Below are positions 34,321 through 43,248 of a DNA stretch of 64,000 bases, piece by piece. The notes below the pieces were generated by a model that saw only the letters and a program-made list of their open reading frames with translations, did not search any database and was not told where the DNA came from. The stretch spans positions 409,501 to 473,500 of the forward strand of contig JASJOG010000197.1 in NCBI GenBank assembly GCA_030142905.1. Reading direction: 5' to 3'. Positions within the stretch are counted from its first letter, which is position 1, and each line of letters starts with the position of its first letter. The position numbers and the translations under genes were made by a program. The stretch is from Heliopora coerulea (lineage: Eukaryota; Cnidaria; Anthozoa; Scleralcyonacea; Helioporidae).

Positions 34321-34439
34321 TAATTTGTTTTGTCTCGTAAACGAAAACGTAAATAAAGTTTTCTTCAGATAAATGTTTCATGCAGTTTGATGTGGGAACT
34401 TGGTGATGGCATGGACGATATGTGGACGTCAAGCTCGTA

Positions 34440-34620
34440 ACTCGGAAAAATTATTTCTAAGCTCTCGACGGGGACCGAATCCGCAACTTAAGACCGGTGA
34501 GACGCTCTAAGTGGCATTCTTAGACCGTCTCACAGGCGATCGGTGGGTTGCGAATTCAATCCCCGTCTCCCATTTAGGGCTCAAAAATCGTTTTTCTGAG
34601 GTACGAACTTGGCGAACGTC
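34440..34620. repeat. Head-to-head tRNA-derived SINE halves
   Basis: At 34448-34510 a minus-strand B box and A box run reads CGACGGGGACCGAATCCGC ... GAGACGCTCTAA. At 34525-34610 a plus-strand partner reads CCGTCTCACAGGCGATCGG ... GAATTCAATCCCCGTCTC, then the GGGCTCAAAAATCG tail. The two halves form an imperfect palindrome about 170 bp long. Confidence 0.6.
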
Positions 34621-34989
34621 CATATATCCAAAGATTTTTTTACGTGTTTTTACTTTTTAGTGCACCAATCCTCAGACATAGCCCCCGAATAAGTGCACCT
34701 AGCATCGTGGTTGTGTGCCCAATTTCCTTCTTTCATCTACAGTATGACTCACAATCTTACATTAATATGATCTCCGGACATTAAATACAAAAGTGAAGTG
34801 TTCTCATTATTAGCATTTTTTTTTTGATATTGTTAGGTCTTAAGCCCTGTTCCTGAGTTGCTGTTATTTCAAAACACCTTTCTACAGGCAAAAATAAAAT
34901 AATATCTTTCGTGTTTTCCTTCCAAATTGTCTGGGAGCCTTCTCTTGATATGCTTCTCTTCTCAGCCTTGACCTTTTTGATTAAATTCA

Positions 34990-35790
34990 GTTTCATTGAT
35001 AGCTTTAGTACGCCCTACTACTTCAGCACCCCTCTTGGGTAGATAGGCCTTTTGGTTAAGATTTCGGCTCAGTGGCGTAACAGACTATGGTTAGGGTTAG
35101 AGCAACTCCTAAGGGCCCCCGATGAATCTGTAAAAACAATTGAGATTAAAGTCTTCAAATTACGTCGATACTGAAGGTGGTGAGGGTGCCCCGAACGAAA
35201 ATGTCCTAAGGGCCCCCAGTAGCTGCGTTACGCCACTGTTTCGGCTATCGAAATGCCAGGCGGAAATCGAAGTCTTACTACTTCGACCTATTCTCTCGGC
35301 AATAGGAACTCATTCGTATAACCTAGCTAAGTTTCTAGTTTCGCTTCTTCCTCTATTTCCTTAAGTTCTTATGTTATTAATAATTCGTTTTCCGTTATTC
35401 AAGAGTTGTTTTCCTTAGACCTTAATACCGACGAATTAATTATGGCCAGTTTCGATGTTACGCCTTTATTTACAAATATTCTACTTGATGAAATCATACA
35501 AATTATTCTTGACCAGCTGTTTTCTACCAACCGTCTTTTCCAAGGCTTTTCGCGCAAGAACTAAAAGACCTCTTGAATTTAACAGTGAAGAATTGTCATT
35601 TCGTATTCAATGGAAAACTTTATGACCAAATCGATGATGTCGCCACGGGTTCACCGCTCCGCCCACTTTTTGCCAACATATTTCTATCACACCATGAGAA
35701 AATATGGCTAGAAAACTGTCCCACTGATTTCAAACCGCTTTTTTATAGATGTTCTGTTGATGATTCTTTTATTTTATTATTAACCTAGCC
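34990..35790 (+). pseudogene. Penelope-like RT fragment, second lineage
   Basis: Reads LRPILSAIGTHSYNLAKFLV at about 35270-35340, then MASFDVTPLFTNI in another frame near 35442, then NCHFVFNGKLYDQIDDVATG, SPLRPLFANIFLSHHEKIW and CSVDDSF at 35573-35780. The catalytic box normally ends in Y-x-DD, but the tyrosine position reads C here. Its style (SAIGTHSYNLAK) differs from the Penelope copy at 56-59 kb. Frameshifts, stops and an inserted MITE at 35070-35238 show it is dead. It ends about 100 bp from the Polinton terminus. Confidence 0.75.
35070..35238. mobile_element. hAT-type MITE
   Basis: A 169-bp element with perfect 12-bp terminal inverted repeats CAGTGGCGTAAC / GTTACGCCACTG and an exact 8-bp target duplication TTTCGGCT (35062-35069 and 35239-35246). 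It has an internal duplicated CCTAAGGGCCCCC motif. It is non-coding, inserted into or next to the Penelope fragment. Confidence 0.92.
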
Positions 35791-35895
35791 CTAAACCCAA
35801 ACGTTAACCCTAACCCTTTTACTGGTAGTCACGGACTCAAAATTTGCCAACAGCTTTTGAAGTTGATATCATCGGCCCACCCACACATCGACCTC

Positions 35896-36294
35896 AGTAG
35901 TCTGTAATGTCCGGATTCTGTCACTCCTTTTTCAACACATTTTCAAATTTGGTCAAAATTTTTCAAAGTGTCGTTGGGGAAAACCCTTTTTATTGACGGC
36001 GTCACTTTCGGTTTCGCTTACTTAACTTCCGGTCGCTTTCATGAATTTAATTACGTTACCAAGAATTTCAGAACATTTTAAAAAACGGGTCAAAATTTTT
36101 CAAAGTGTCTTGGGGGAATAACCTTAACATTCCAAACATTCCATACATTCCATACATGCCTAATCTCCCTAACAACCAGCCTAACTCGATGTCAACAAAA
36201 AAACTATTTTCGGTTTGCTCCGTTGTTAGGGAGATCTGGAATGTATGGAATGTGGGGAAAACCCCTCAACGACAGGCGGGGGAATTACCTTTTT
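35896..36294 (+). repeat. Left terminal inverted repeat of the Polinton
   Basis: A 399-bp repeat identical to the reverse complement of 49739-50137 except for one base (C here at about 36128, T in the mate). It contains two copies of the module GGTCAAAATTTTTCAAAGTG (about 35951 and 36090) and an internal stem-loop: arms CTAATCTCCCTAACAAC (36160-36176) and GTTGTTAGGGAGAT (36222-36235), extended by ACATTCCATACATTCC-type arms. Confidence 0.95.
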
Positions 36295-36366
36295 CCTAAT
36301 GACACCATTTCCAGCCGCTTCCAGGAATTTGATAACGTTAACGGGAATTTAAGCACATTTTAAAAA

Positions 36367-36530
36367 TGGGTCAAAATTTTTCAAAGTGTCACAGGGGAAT
36401 ACCCTCAACATTCCATATATGCTCAATCTCCCTAACAACTTGAACAGCTCGATGTAAACAAAAAAACTATTTTCGGATTCGCCGGTTGTTAGGGATATCT
36501 GGAATGTATGAAATGTGGGGGATAGCGTCG
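36367..36530 (+). repeat. Diverged extra copy of the terminal module
   Basis: Just inside the left terminal repeat a third copy of the module starts at GGGTCAAAATTTTTCAAAGT. It repeats the stem-loop in diverged form: CTCAATCTCCCTAACAAC, then CGGTTGTTAGGGATATC and GGAATGTATGAAATGTG. No such extra copy follows the polymerase at the right end, so the two ends are asymmetric inside the repeats. Confidence 0.85.
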
Positions 36531-36599
36531 CTGCTAAAGTCCCTCAACATTTGGTTTGGAAATTTACATATTTTGAAAATAAAATAAATTCAATAAAAA

Positions 36600-36611
36600 T
36601 ATAAATAAATG
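36600..36611 (+). promoter_or_regulatory. TATAAATAAATG initiator box
   Basis: The exact 12-mer TATAAATAAATG ends in the start codon of the following gene. The same 12-mer is found at 43240-43251 and 43839-43850, and near-matches precede most other genes of the element. It resembles poxvirus late promoters, where TAAATG spans the initiation site. A role as promoter is inferred from recurrence. Confidence 0.6.
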
Positions 36612-37016
36612 GGGAACAAACAATCAACTTTAAAACCTGAAAAAATTATTGAAAAAAATCATAAAATATTTAAGAAAAAAGCATTCAAGTTTGGTTTTTC
36701 AGTAGGAGCAGGGCAAGCATATGATATTGAATGTAATATTCAATTTGGAACCGCTTCAGCAAAACAATTTATTTTTGATAATATGGATGAAAATTTAAAA
36801 TTAGTTGGTAGAAATGTTATAAAAAGTATTCAACAAAAAGCAAAAGAAAAGGAATCAAATCTTGTTAAAGAGGTCCCTGAAATTTTAAACAAATCTTTAG
36901 ATACAAACGATAAAAACGATAAAGACGATAAAGACGATAAAGAAATGACAGATGAAATTAAAGATGATAAAGGAATTAAAGAAGTAAACGAGTTTGTAAA
37001 ATCAACCCTTGAGTGA
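36609..37016 (+). CDS. Probable N-myristoylated Polinton protein
   Basis: 135 residues beginning MGNKQS. Glycine at position 2 and serine at 6 match the N-myristoyltransferase consensus, as in several viral matrix and membrane proteins. The middle (KKKAFKFGFSVGAGQAYDIE) is followed by a charged tail with repeated DKNDKDDKDDKE that is low in complexity. There is no transmembrane segment; a lipid anchor to virion or cell membranes is the likely role. The gene sits alone at the left end, read inward, and converges on the minus-strand gene ending at 37064. The start is fixed by the TATAAATAAATG box. Homology to a named family was not recognised. Confidence 0.7.
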   Translation: MGNKQSTLKPEKIIEKNHKIFKKKAFKFGFSVGAGQAYDIECNIQFGTASAKQFIFDNMDENLKLVGRNVIKSIQQKAKEKESNLVKEVPEILNKSLDTNDKNDKDDKDDKEMTDEIKDDKGIKEVNEFVKSTLE

Positions 37017-37031
37017 TAAATTATTTTATAA

Positions 37032-37060
37032 ATTTTATAATACCTTATATATTATAAAAT
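37032..37060. terminator. AT-rich hairpin between convergent genes
   Basis: Perfect 10-bp arms ATTTTATAAT and ATTATAAAAT separated by 9 nt, in the 47-bp gap between two converging genes. It could end transcription in both directions. The function is inferred from position only. Confidence 0.45.
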
Positions 37061-37063
37061 TAT

Positions 37064-37582
37064 TCATGTTTGGCTTGTTGATGCTTCATTATCGTCCTTT
37101 TTATCTTTTTCACATGTCGTTGCTGTGCTCTGTTTTTTAATAACATATTTTCCAACTGTAACTCCACCAGATAGTATTCCAAGATATGGTAAATATGGAC
37201 TTAGTTTTTCAACTACAGATTTTACATCTCTTTTTAATAATTTATCTTCCACCAGTTCTTTTTCCAATTCTTCACTGCTTTCAATTGCTTCTAACCCTCC
37301 TAATAAATCTGCAAATTTACTAATTAGTAAATCTGTTAAAAATACGTTTGCTTTTTCTGCTTGTTTTACTTCATATTCAGCATAAATTTTTAATATAACC
37401 TTATCACTTGATTTTTTCAAATTTTGTACTGATTGACTAATTTCCCCATCTTCAGACAATTTTATCAATTCTTCTCGTTTTTTCATTACTTCTTTTTTAA
37501 CATCTTGCGTTTGCTTTTCTTCACTTGCGGTTGTACTTGTCTCAATTTGCGGGACTTCTACATGTTCACTATTTTCACTCAT
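37064..37582 (-). CDS. Small Polinton protein with C-terminal membrane segment
   Basis: 172 residues. The first 50 are polar and acidic, the middle is helical and charged (ELIKLSEDGEISQSVQNL, SSEELEKELVEDKLLKRDV), and residues about 133-150 form a hydrophobic stretch (YLPYLGILSGGVTVGKYVI) before a polar tail. The start codon overlaps the 3' end of the ATPase gene by 8 nt, and TTATAAAATAAATG precedes it. A structural or scaffold role next to the ATPase and capsid genes is inferred; the family is not recognised. Confidence 0.7.
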   Translation of the reverse strand: MSENSEHVEVPQIETSTTASEEKQTQDVKKEVMKKREELIKLSEDGEISQSVQNLKKSSDKVILKIYAEYEVKQAEKANVFLTDLLISKFADLLGGLEAIESSEELEKELVEDKLLKRDVKSVVEKLSPYLPYLGILSGGVTVGKYVIKKQSTATTCEKDKKDDNEASTSQT

Positions 37583-38216
37583 TTATTTTATAACCAAATG
37601 GAAAAATTAAATTAATTTCCAATCTTGAATATTTTTTTGTTTTTAACGTTTCTAAAATTTTATCCAATTCTTTTTTACCTTCCGCCGTGCGGTCACCTAC
37701 ATCTAAATATTCTTGAATTATTGTTGTCATATCTTTTTTATTCGGGTTATAAAATGTAACCAACTTTGAAATATTTTCTCTAAATGGTTTTGCAATAGAT
37801 GTCAATTGTTGTGTAATTACAACAACAGAAAGATTATAATGTCTAGCACTAAATCCCAATTTAACCAACTCACTTGTTCTATTTTTAACATTTTTTCCAC
37901 TTGCACAATCATCCAATATGATTAAACTTTTACATCCTTTTGAAAAGTCAATTATAAATTTTAACCAATCTTCAACATTATCTTGATCACAAGGAATAGC
38001 AATAAAATCTTCATCTTTATCATATTTCCAATTTTCATAAGTTTTATTCCATTCAAATGTCGGACAAATTAAAAAAATATAATCAAAATAATTTTTATAT
38101 TTATTTTCTATAAAATTTAAAAGATATTTTGTTTTTCCACAAGCAGTCATTCCAACAATTATCATATTAAATGGTTTTTTGTTACCCACTTCGTGTTCAG
38201 ATTTGCTGTCATTCAT
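37575..38216 (-). CDS. A32-like genome-packaging ATPase
   Basis: 213 residues with a Walker A loop at 22-29 (GMTACGKT), a Walker B strand at 97-103 (KSLIILDD) and a polar sensor at 131-140 (VVVITQQLTS). This is the compact FtsK/HerA-type ATPase shared by Polintons, virophages and large DNA viruses, which pumps DNA into capsids. The gene is open from start to stop with all three motifs intact. It lies directly downstream of the capsid gene on the same strand, the usual structural-gene grouping. GAAAAATAAAAAATG forms the start context. Confidence 0.88.
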   Translation of the reverse strand: MNDSKSEHEVGNKKPFNMIIVGMTACGKTKYLLNFIENKYKNYFDYIFLICPTFEWNKTYENWKYDKDEDFIAIPCDQDNVEDWLKFIIDFSKGCKSLIILDDCASGKNVKNRTSELVKLGFSARHYNLSVVVITQQLTSIAKPFRENISKLVTFYNPNKKDMTTIIQEYLDVGDRTAEGKKELDKILETLKTKKYSRLEINLIFPFGYKINE

Positions 38217-38249
38217 TTTTTATTTTTCAAAATTCCTTGATTTTTGTTT

Positions 38250-39487
38250 TCAAAATTGAATTGAAGACAAATCTTTATTTACAATGTTTAACAATCCATC
38301 ACTTATCACAAATATATGATACATTACATTTGCAGAAATGGCAGTTTTTTTAATTTCTAGCAACAATCCAAACTGTGTGTTTACTAATTTTTACCAGTTC
38401 CATAAACAAAGTTATCATCTAATGTTCTTAAATCCACACATAATGCAAATGAATCTTTATAAAATTTTTCAATACTCATAACTGCATCACTACCGCCATA
38501 TCCTCCGTGAAATATTCTAAATGCCTCTTCAAAAAATCTTATTTTTGGCATACCTTGAGAATATATACTATTTGGCACTCCTTCAACACTAATTTTGACG
38601 TCTATTATATTTGGATAAACAAATTGTTCACTATCTGTGATAGTTTTATTTCTAAATAACAGCACAACTGCTTTCATACTCTTCCGCGGAATATTTATGG
38701 TTTCATTATGTAAAGTTGCATCTTTATTCCATTCTACTGTTTTCATCAAAGTTACATAATTATATGATAATGATCTTCCTGTGGTGTAATTTGATAAAAC
38801 ATCAATTGCCAAATCTTGATTTTCAATCGTTTCATACTCTAATTCTAAATTTTCCAAAGTATATCCCCCAACACTACTGCCAGACTGTGTTATCATAATT
38901 TCACTAGCTTTTGGAAAAGTTAAAATGTATTGAAAATTATTAATCATTCCGTAAGGGGCATATAGTCCATGATCTGAAAGTATTTTTTCCAATTTTAAAC
39001 ACTGTTTTGTCCCATAAATATCATACATTAATTTATCAGAAGCTTTTTCTGCATTGCCACTTGTTGTTCCAGAGTCATCTTTTGAAATTAATTTCCTGAG
39101 GTTTTCTCGGGCGATGCCGTATTCAACCATATCTGCTCTTTCAAATTCAGGCTTCCAGAGATCCTTGTAAATTTCTAGTAAAGATTCTCCACTATTATCG
39201 TAGACAATTTCTCCTGCAAATTTAACAACCAATCTTTTCTTTAACAATTTTGATAAATTATTGAAAAACCACGATTTAGTATTTGCATTTTTAAAATTAA
39301 ATAACAATTTTAATGAATCAGGAACAAGACACAAATTAGGATTTAATTTTGAAATATCTATATAAAGTTCTTCTTCTGGATTTGCTGAATTCGGATTCAA
39401 AGTTACAACATGCCTTGTTCTGTTTCCTTTAATTTCACTCATTTTTGATCTTTTATATCCTGGATATAATTCGTTTACTCTATTCAT
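38250..39487 (-). pseudogene. Candidate major capsid protein, one frameshift
   Basis: The main frame gives 367 residues from 39487 to 38384. Its N-terminus includes a HVVTLNPNSANPEEELYIDI strand-like block and the rest is beta-rich (FQYILTFPKASEIMI, KSMKAVVLLFRN, IIDVKISVEGVPN). Position beside the packaging ATPase, length and beta content fit the double jelly-roll capsid protein of Polintons, although the fold cannot be proved by eye. The frame stops at 38384, but a neighbouring minus-strand frame continues to a TGA at 38250-38252 with about 45 more codons of capsid-like beta sequence, so a single-base shift near 38385-38395 appears to have cut off the C-terminus. The start has the TATAATAAAAAATG box. 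Confidence 0.7.
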
Positions 39488-39567
39488 TTTTTATTATACA
39501 AAAATTAAAAATTTTTGTTTTATAAAAAAAATTTTATTTAATTTATCAGAAGCGCTCGCTTCACTCG

Positions 39568-40886
39568 CTATGCTGTTTTTTTATTGTCCTTTCGGTATTC
39601 TTTATATTCTTTATATAAAAAGTAAGTAATTGCAATAGCTAATATCCATAGATTTTTAGCAAGAAAGGCAATACCTTTTGCACCCCATGATAATATTTGA
39701 GAAATTAAATTTAAAACTGCTGAAATGACTGCCCCAAAATTTTTACCTATATTTGCAATTGCTTTTCCTAAATTTCCAACCGCTTTTGCACCTTGTTTTA
39801 ATGCGTTTCTTGCCCTTATAACTATTGCTGTAATTATACCTGCTACAGAAATAGCGACTGCTGATAAACCTAATAAATTTTCATTTGCCCATTTTTTAAA
39901 TCTTTTCTAATCTTCCAAGGTCAGATTCTTCAGCATTTTCATTTAAAATCTGTATTCCTTCTTCACTAATTGGTCTTTCATTATTTTCAAGTCTCATTTT
40001 ATCTGCTTGAAGTTTTGCAATTTCTGAAAAACTTTTATATATACTTTTTTGGGGTTCAGCTGTTTCTAAATCAGATTTATTTTTCCAATGTTGATGCTCT
40101 CTATCAAATCCATCAATTTTTCCATGTATAACTTCTTTTTTTTCATTTTCTGATAGATTGGAGTCAATATCCTCCAAATATACTAGTCCTCTAAATTCCC
40201 TTAATTCATTTCTTTCAAATAATGTTCATCTTGGATCCTGTTCATTATCAATGAATTTTTTTAAGTTATTTTCACCAATTATATTATCAATTTTAGTTTG
40301 AATTTCTAAAATAGAATCATCAGTGATAGAATTAATAACTTCATTGCGATTCGCAAGCTCAATTTCAAAATCACCACGCTCCACGACGGCTACGCCGATT
40401 CTTTGTTCTATTACTGCACTTGGAGTTTTTTCATATTCTTTTTTTGCTTTTTTCATATAATCATTAAATTCATCAACATATTTCTTATTTTTTCTGATAA
40501 ATAACTCTGGTTCATTGTTGGTATTGACATTACCAATTTTTTCACCTTTGAAAATAATTGAAACATTTCCTTTAGACAGTTTTGTCTAATAATATGCATG
40601 AATTTGGACCATTTTTCTTTTCGAGGGTAACATCGAATATTTTTTTGAAAGATTTTTTTCTATCACCAGTAATTAATCTCCTTATAGATCCCACATCTTT
40701 TTTCACATCAGGTATATATTTAACCCTATTAAATTTGCTTTTTTGATTTTCTGTGTTTATTATGTTTATACTTCTATTATGATCATCAGGGTCATCCCCA
40801 CCAAAACTTGTTTCCCCTTCTTCTTCTTCTTCTTCTTCTTCATTATTTCTATTTCTCATTTCAATATCATCAAAACCTTCAGACAT
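39568..40886 (-). pseudogene. Polinton virion membrane-associated protein, broken
   Basis: Four minus-strand pieces line up as one gene of about 440 codons. They are 40886-40572 (acidic N-terminus with an E-run coded by a GAA/GAG array), 40570-40226 after a frameshift, 40225-39896 after an in-frame TGA at 40226-40228, and a last piece to a TAG at 39568-39570 after another frameshift near 39900. That last piece has two strongly hydrophobic segments, LLGLSAVAISVAGIITAIVI and IAFLAKNLWILAIAITYFL, separated by an amphipathic basic region (ARNALKQGAKAVGNLGKAIA). This suggests a membrane-active virion protein. The start carries repeated TAAATAAA ending in ATG. The pieces do not themselves encode a working product. 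Confidence 0.7.
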
Positions 40887-40935
40887 TTATTTATTTATTT
40901 ATTTTATTTAATTTATCACGACTGCTTTGCTGACG

Positions 40936-42078
40936 CTACGCTTCGATGTTTTGAATATTTTCTTCTGGTATCCAAGAATTGTGTTTGTTATCATAACCTA
41001 GCCACTTTACCAATACCATATTTTTACCTTTGACTTTTTTCCTTTTTAATATTTTCTCAACTCTATACACATCATCCTTTTTATCCACAGCAGATAATTC
41101 CTGTTCATAAAATTTTCCAATAATTGGTTCTCCCTCATGATCTTCTATTCCATACATGTTTGGATCACCTCTAAATACTTTTACAATTTTAAAAATTTCT
41201 TCTGTAAAATTAGCTTCATAACCTTTAGTAAAGATATTCTTATATTTAGAAATCCTAACAGTATCACCAATTCTGAATTTAGGTAAAGGTAAATCTCCTA
41301 ATGGGTAACCATATAGTGTAATCCACACTTGGTCTTTGTTAGACTTGTTCACATCAGCAGGTTTCATTAATATACTACTGTGTTTAGTATGGTTATAATT
41401 ATCTACAAGTTCATGTATGTGGTTAATCCAATTATAAGTTCCCTTGCTATAGAAATATTTCCACCTGGATGTTTTTAGAGTTCTGTTAAATCTTTCAACT
41501 ATAGCTGCTTTTCTATCAGAGTTTGTAGAAAAATATTCAACATTATGTTTTTTCAATAGTTCTTTTACACCTACATTGTAAAATTCTTTTCCTTCGTCAA
41601 ATTGAGCGACTTTTGGGTATTTACCAAATCTTTCTTTAAATTGTTTTAATAATTCATCCACAGCTTTTGTCATGTTTTTAGTATCTTTTCTGTAAACAGG
41701 AATAGCGAATGCATATCTACTTAAAATTTCAACAATTGTCAGTATCCAATAATATCTTTTGTTCTGGTTTTTATATTTTCCCATATCAACCAAATCCATT
41801 TGTATTTGATCACCTAAATCTTTGATAAATGTTCTTTGGAATTTATGCCTTCTAACATTTGGTTTGTATCTTGTAAAAGTATCTTGTGTTTTTAACCAGT
41901 CTTGCACAATTTTTCTACTAACGTTTAATCCCTTTTCTTTTGCTTTTTGATAAAGTCTTTCCGCAGATTGATAACCTCTTTCTGGGTTGTAGTAAATGTC
42001 TCTTAACTCTTGTTCAATAACAATCATGTCAGCAAACAGCTTCGCTGACATGTTGTCTTTGTCGCTAACTTTGTTCAT
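40936..42078 (-). CDS. Polinton retroviral-type integrase with chromodomain
   Basis: 380 residues, intact. An N-terminal helical region with a zinc-binding-like fold precedes the rve core, with acidic residues D95 (QMDLVDMG), D161 (AQFDEGKEFYN) and E195 (IVERFNRTLK), a D,D-33-E spacing. A C-terminal SH3-like block (FRIGDTVRISKYKNIF) follows, and then a chromodomain at about 330-378 (YRVEKILKRKKVKGKNMVLV, WLGYDNKHNSWIPEENI). The enzyme inserts the element's DNA; the chromodomain probably steers it to methylated histones. It starts 28 bp from the divergent lectin-like gene. All catalytic residues are present, so it could be the one active enzyme of this copy. Confidence 0.92.
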   Translation of the reverse strand: MNKVSDKDNMSAKLFADMIVIEQELRDIYYNPERGYQSAERLYQKAKEKGLNVSRKIVQDWLKTQDTFTRYKPNVRRHKFQRTFIKDLGDQIQMDLVDMGKYKNQNKRYYWILTIVEILSRYAFAIPVYRKDTKNMTKAVDELLKQFKERFGKYPKVAQFDEGKEFYNVGVKELLKKHNVEYFSTNSDRKAAIVERFNRTLKTSRWKYFYSKGTYNWINHIHELVDNYNHTKHSSILMKPADVNKSNKDQVWITLYGYPLGDLPLPKFRIGDTVRISKYKNIFTKGYEANFTEEIFKIVKVFRGDPNMYGIEDHEGEPIIGKFYEQELSAVDKKDDVYRVEKILKRKKVKGKNMVLVKWLGYDNKHNSWIPEENIQNIEA

Positions 42079-42106
42079 TTATTTTTTAATATTGTAAAAA
42101 TAAACA
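42079..42106. promoter_or_regulatory. 28-bp divergent promoter region
   Basis: Only 28 bp separate the start codons of the integrase (-) and the lectin-like gene (+). It contains ATTTATTTTTTAAT on one side and TGTAAAAATAAAC on the other, so each gene has its own A/T box fused to its ATG. Both transcripts must have very short leaders unless promoters lie inside the neighbouring genes. Confidence 0.55.
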
Positions 42107-43051
42107 ATGAATCAAAAATTGGTGGAAGAAGCTTCAAAAAAATTTTATGGAAAATATTATGATCTTGTTAAGAAAGAACAAGCAATTGTAGATAAAAAAT
42201 TAAAAGAAAATTTTTTAAAAAAATATCCTTATGCAGATTTATCAAAATTTGAATTTGTACAAGATTATACAAAAGACGGAAGTTTTAATGGTGCAAAAAT
42301 TTATTTTATAAATAATAAATATATTCAAACTGATATTGAAAGTGATGCATTTAAAAGGGATCCAAATGCAACCAAATATCTATATATTAACCGCGAAAGC
42401 GGTAAACCTATTGAACACAGCGACAGCGGGCGTTCCGCCCACTTTACAAAAATTTGGAAAATCGGAGGAACTGTGCAAGAATTATCAAAAGGTAAAAGAC
42501 ATGTTGATTTTACCAGAAAATCATATTATTGGGATAATTTTCCAATAGAATATGTCTTAAATTATCCTATAAATCAGTTTAGGATTTATGTAAACAATAC
42601 AGATTATTTTCAAAGCAATTTACCTATATTAAATTCGCCACGTGGTATAACTACAGATGATAATGCAAAATGGTCACTTAATGAGCCATATTTTCAAAGC
42701 ATTATAGGAACATGGATTGCAAGTTATTTTCCAATTAAAACAAATATTTTTGAAAAATACAAAGTCCATTGCATAAGTGTTCATATTGATGTGGAAAGTA
42801 ATCCAAAAACAAATAAATCAAGTTTTTGGGCAAATGGAAAATTAATTAAAGATTTTACATCTCGAGCAATAACAAGTGGAACAAATAATTTACTTTTTGG
42901 ATCTGATATTTCAAAAAATACTTTTATATTTGAAGGAGAGATTTTTTTCACTTCTATATTAACTGAAAGAAAAATGAAAGAAAAAGAAATTTTAACAAAT
43001 CATGTTGCATTGTGTAAAAAATTTAATGTAGATTTTGATGAATCTATTTAA
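42107..43051 (+). CDS. Probable LamG/concanavalin-like lectin protein
   Basis: 314 residues, intact. The N-terminal 60 are charged and helical. A middle region includes a GC-rich insert (YINRESGKPIEHSDSGRSAH) coded by two perfect mini-hairpins. Residues about 215-305 look like a LamG/ConA jelly roll: CISVHIDVESNPKTNKSSFW, ANGKLIKDF, NNLLFGSDISKNTFIFEG, then a helix (ERKMKEKEILTNHVALCKKF). This could be a virion spike or receptor-binding protein. An alternative is the penton-like single jelly-roll protein, which was not otherwise found. The assignment is from pattern only. Confidence 0.6.
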   Translation: MNQKLVEEASKKFYGKYYDLVKKEQAIVDKKLKENFLKKYPYADLSKFEFVQDYTKDGSFNGAKIYFINNKYIQTDIESDAFKRDPNATKYLYINRESGKPIEHSDSGRSAHFTKIWKIGGTVQELSKGKRHVDFTRKSYYWDNFPIEYVLNYPINQFRIYVNNTDYFQSNLPILNSPRGITTDDNAKWSLNEPYFQSIIGTWIASYFPIKTNIFEKYKVHCISVHIDVESNPKTNKSSFWANGKLIKDFTSRAITSGTNNLLFGSDISKNTFIFEGEIFFTSILTERKMKEKEILTNHVALCKKFNVDFDESI

Positions 43052-43138
43052 ATGATTTGTAGAAATTGGAGATTTCTGCAGCAAAGCTGTAACTTGAATC
43101 GGAACGGTTATGCTTGTTTAAAATTTGTTTGTAATTAA

Positions 43139-43245
43139 TTTTAAATAGACTTACAATAAATTTTAAATAGACTTACAATAAATTTTAAATAGACTTACAA
43201 TAAATTTTAAATAGACTTACAATAAATTTTAAATAGACTTATAAA
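43139..43245. repeat. 22-bp tandem array upstream of a gene
   Basis: Five near-perfect copies of TTTTAAATAGACTTACAATAAA (22 bp). The last merges into the TATAAATAAATG box of the next gene. It lies in the 197-bp gap after the lectin-like gene. Arrays this regular next to a start site may bind a regulator. Confidence 0.9.
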
Positions 43246-43248
43246 TAA

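Noticed and set aside
32864..34432. Several long frames rich in Tyr, Val, Cys and Met on the minus strand
   Set aside because: They are translations of tetranucleotide and octanucleotide repeats, open in more than one frame.
36105..36299. 64-codon frame in the left terminal repeat, matched by a 67-codon frame at 49725-49928 on the other strand
   Set aside because: Both lie in the terminal inverted repeats and must mirror each other; composition follows the stem-loop repeat and there is no start box.
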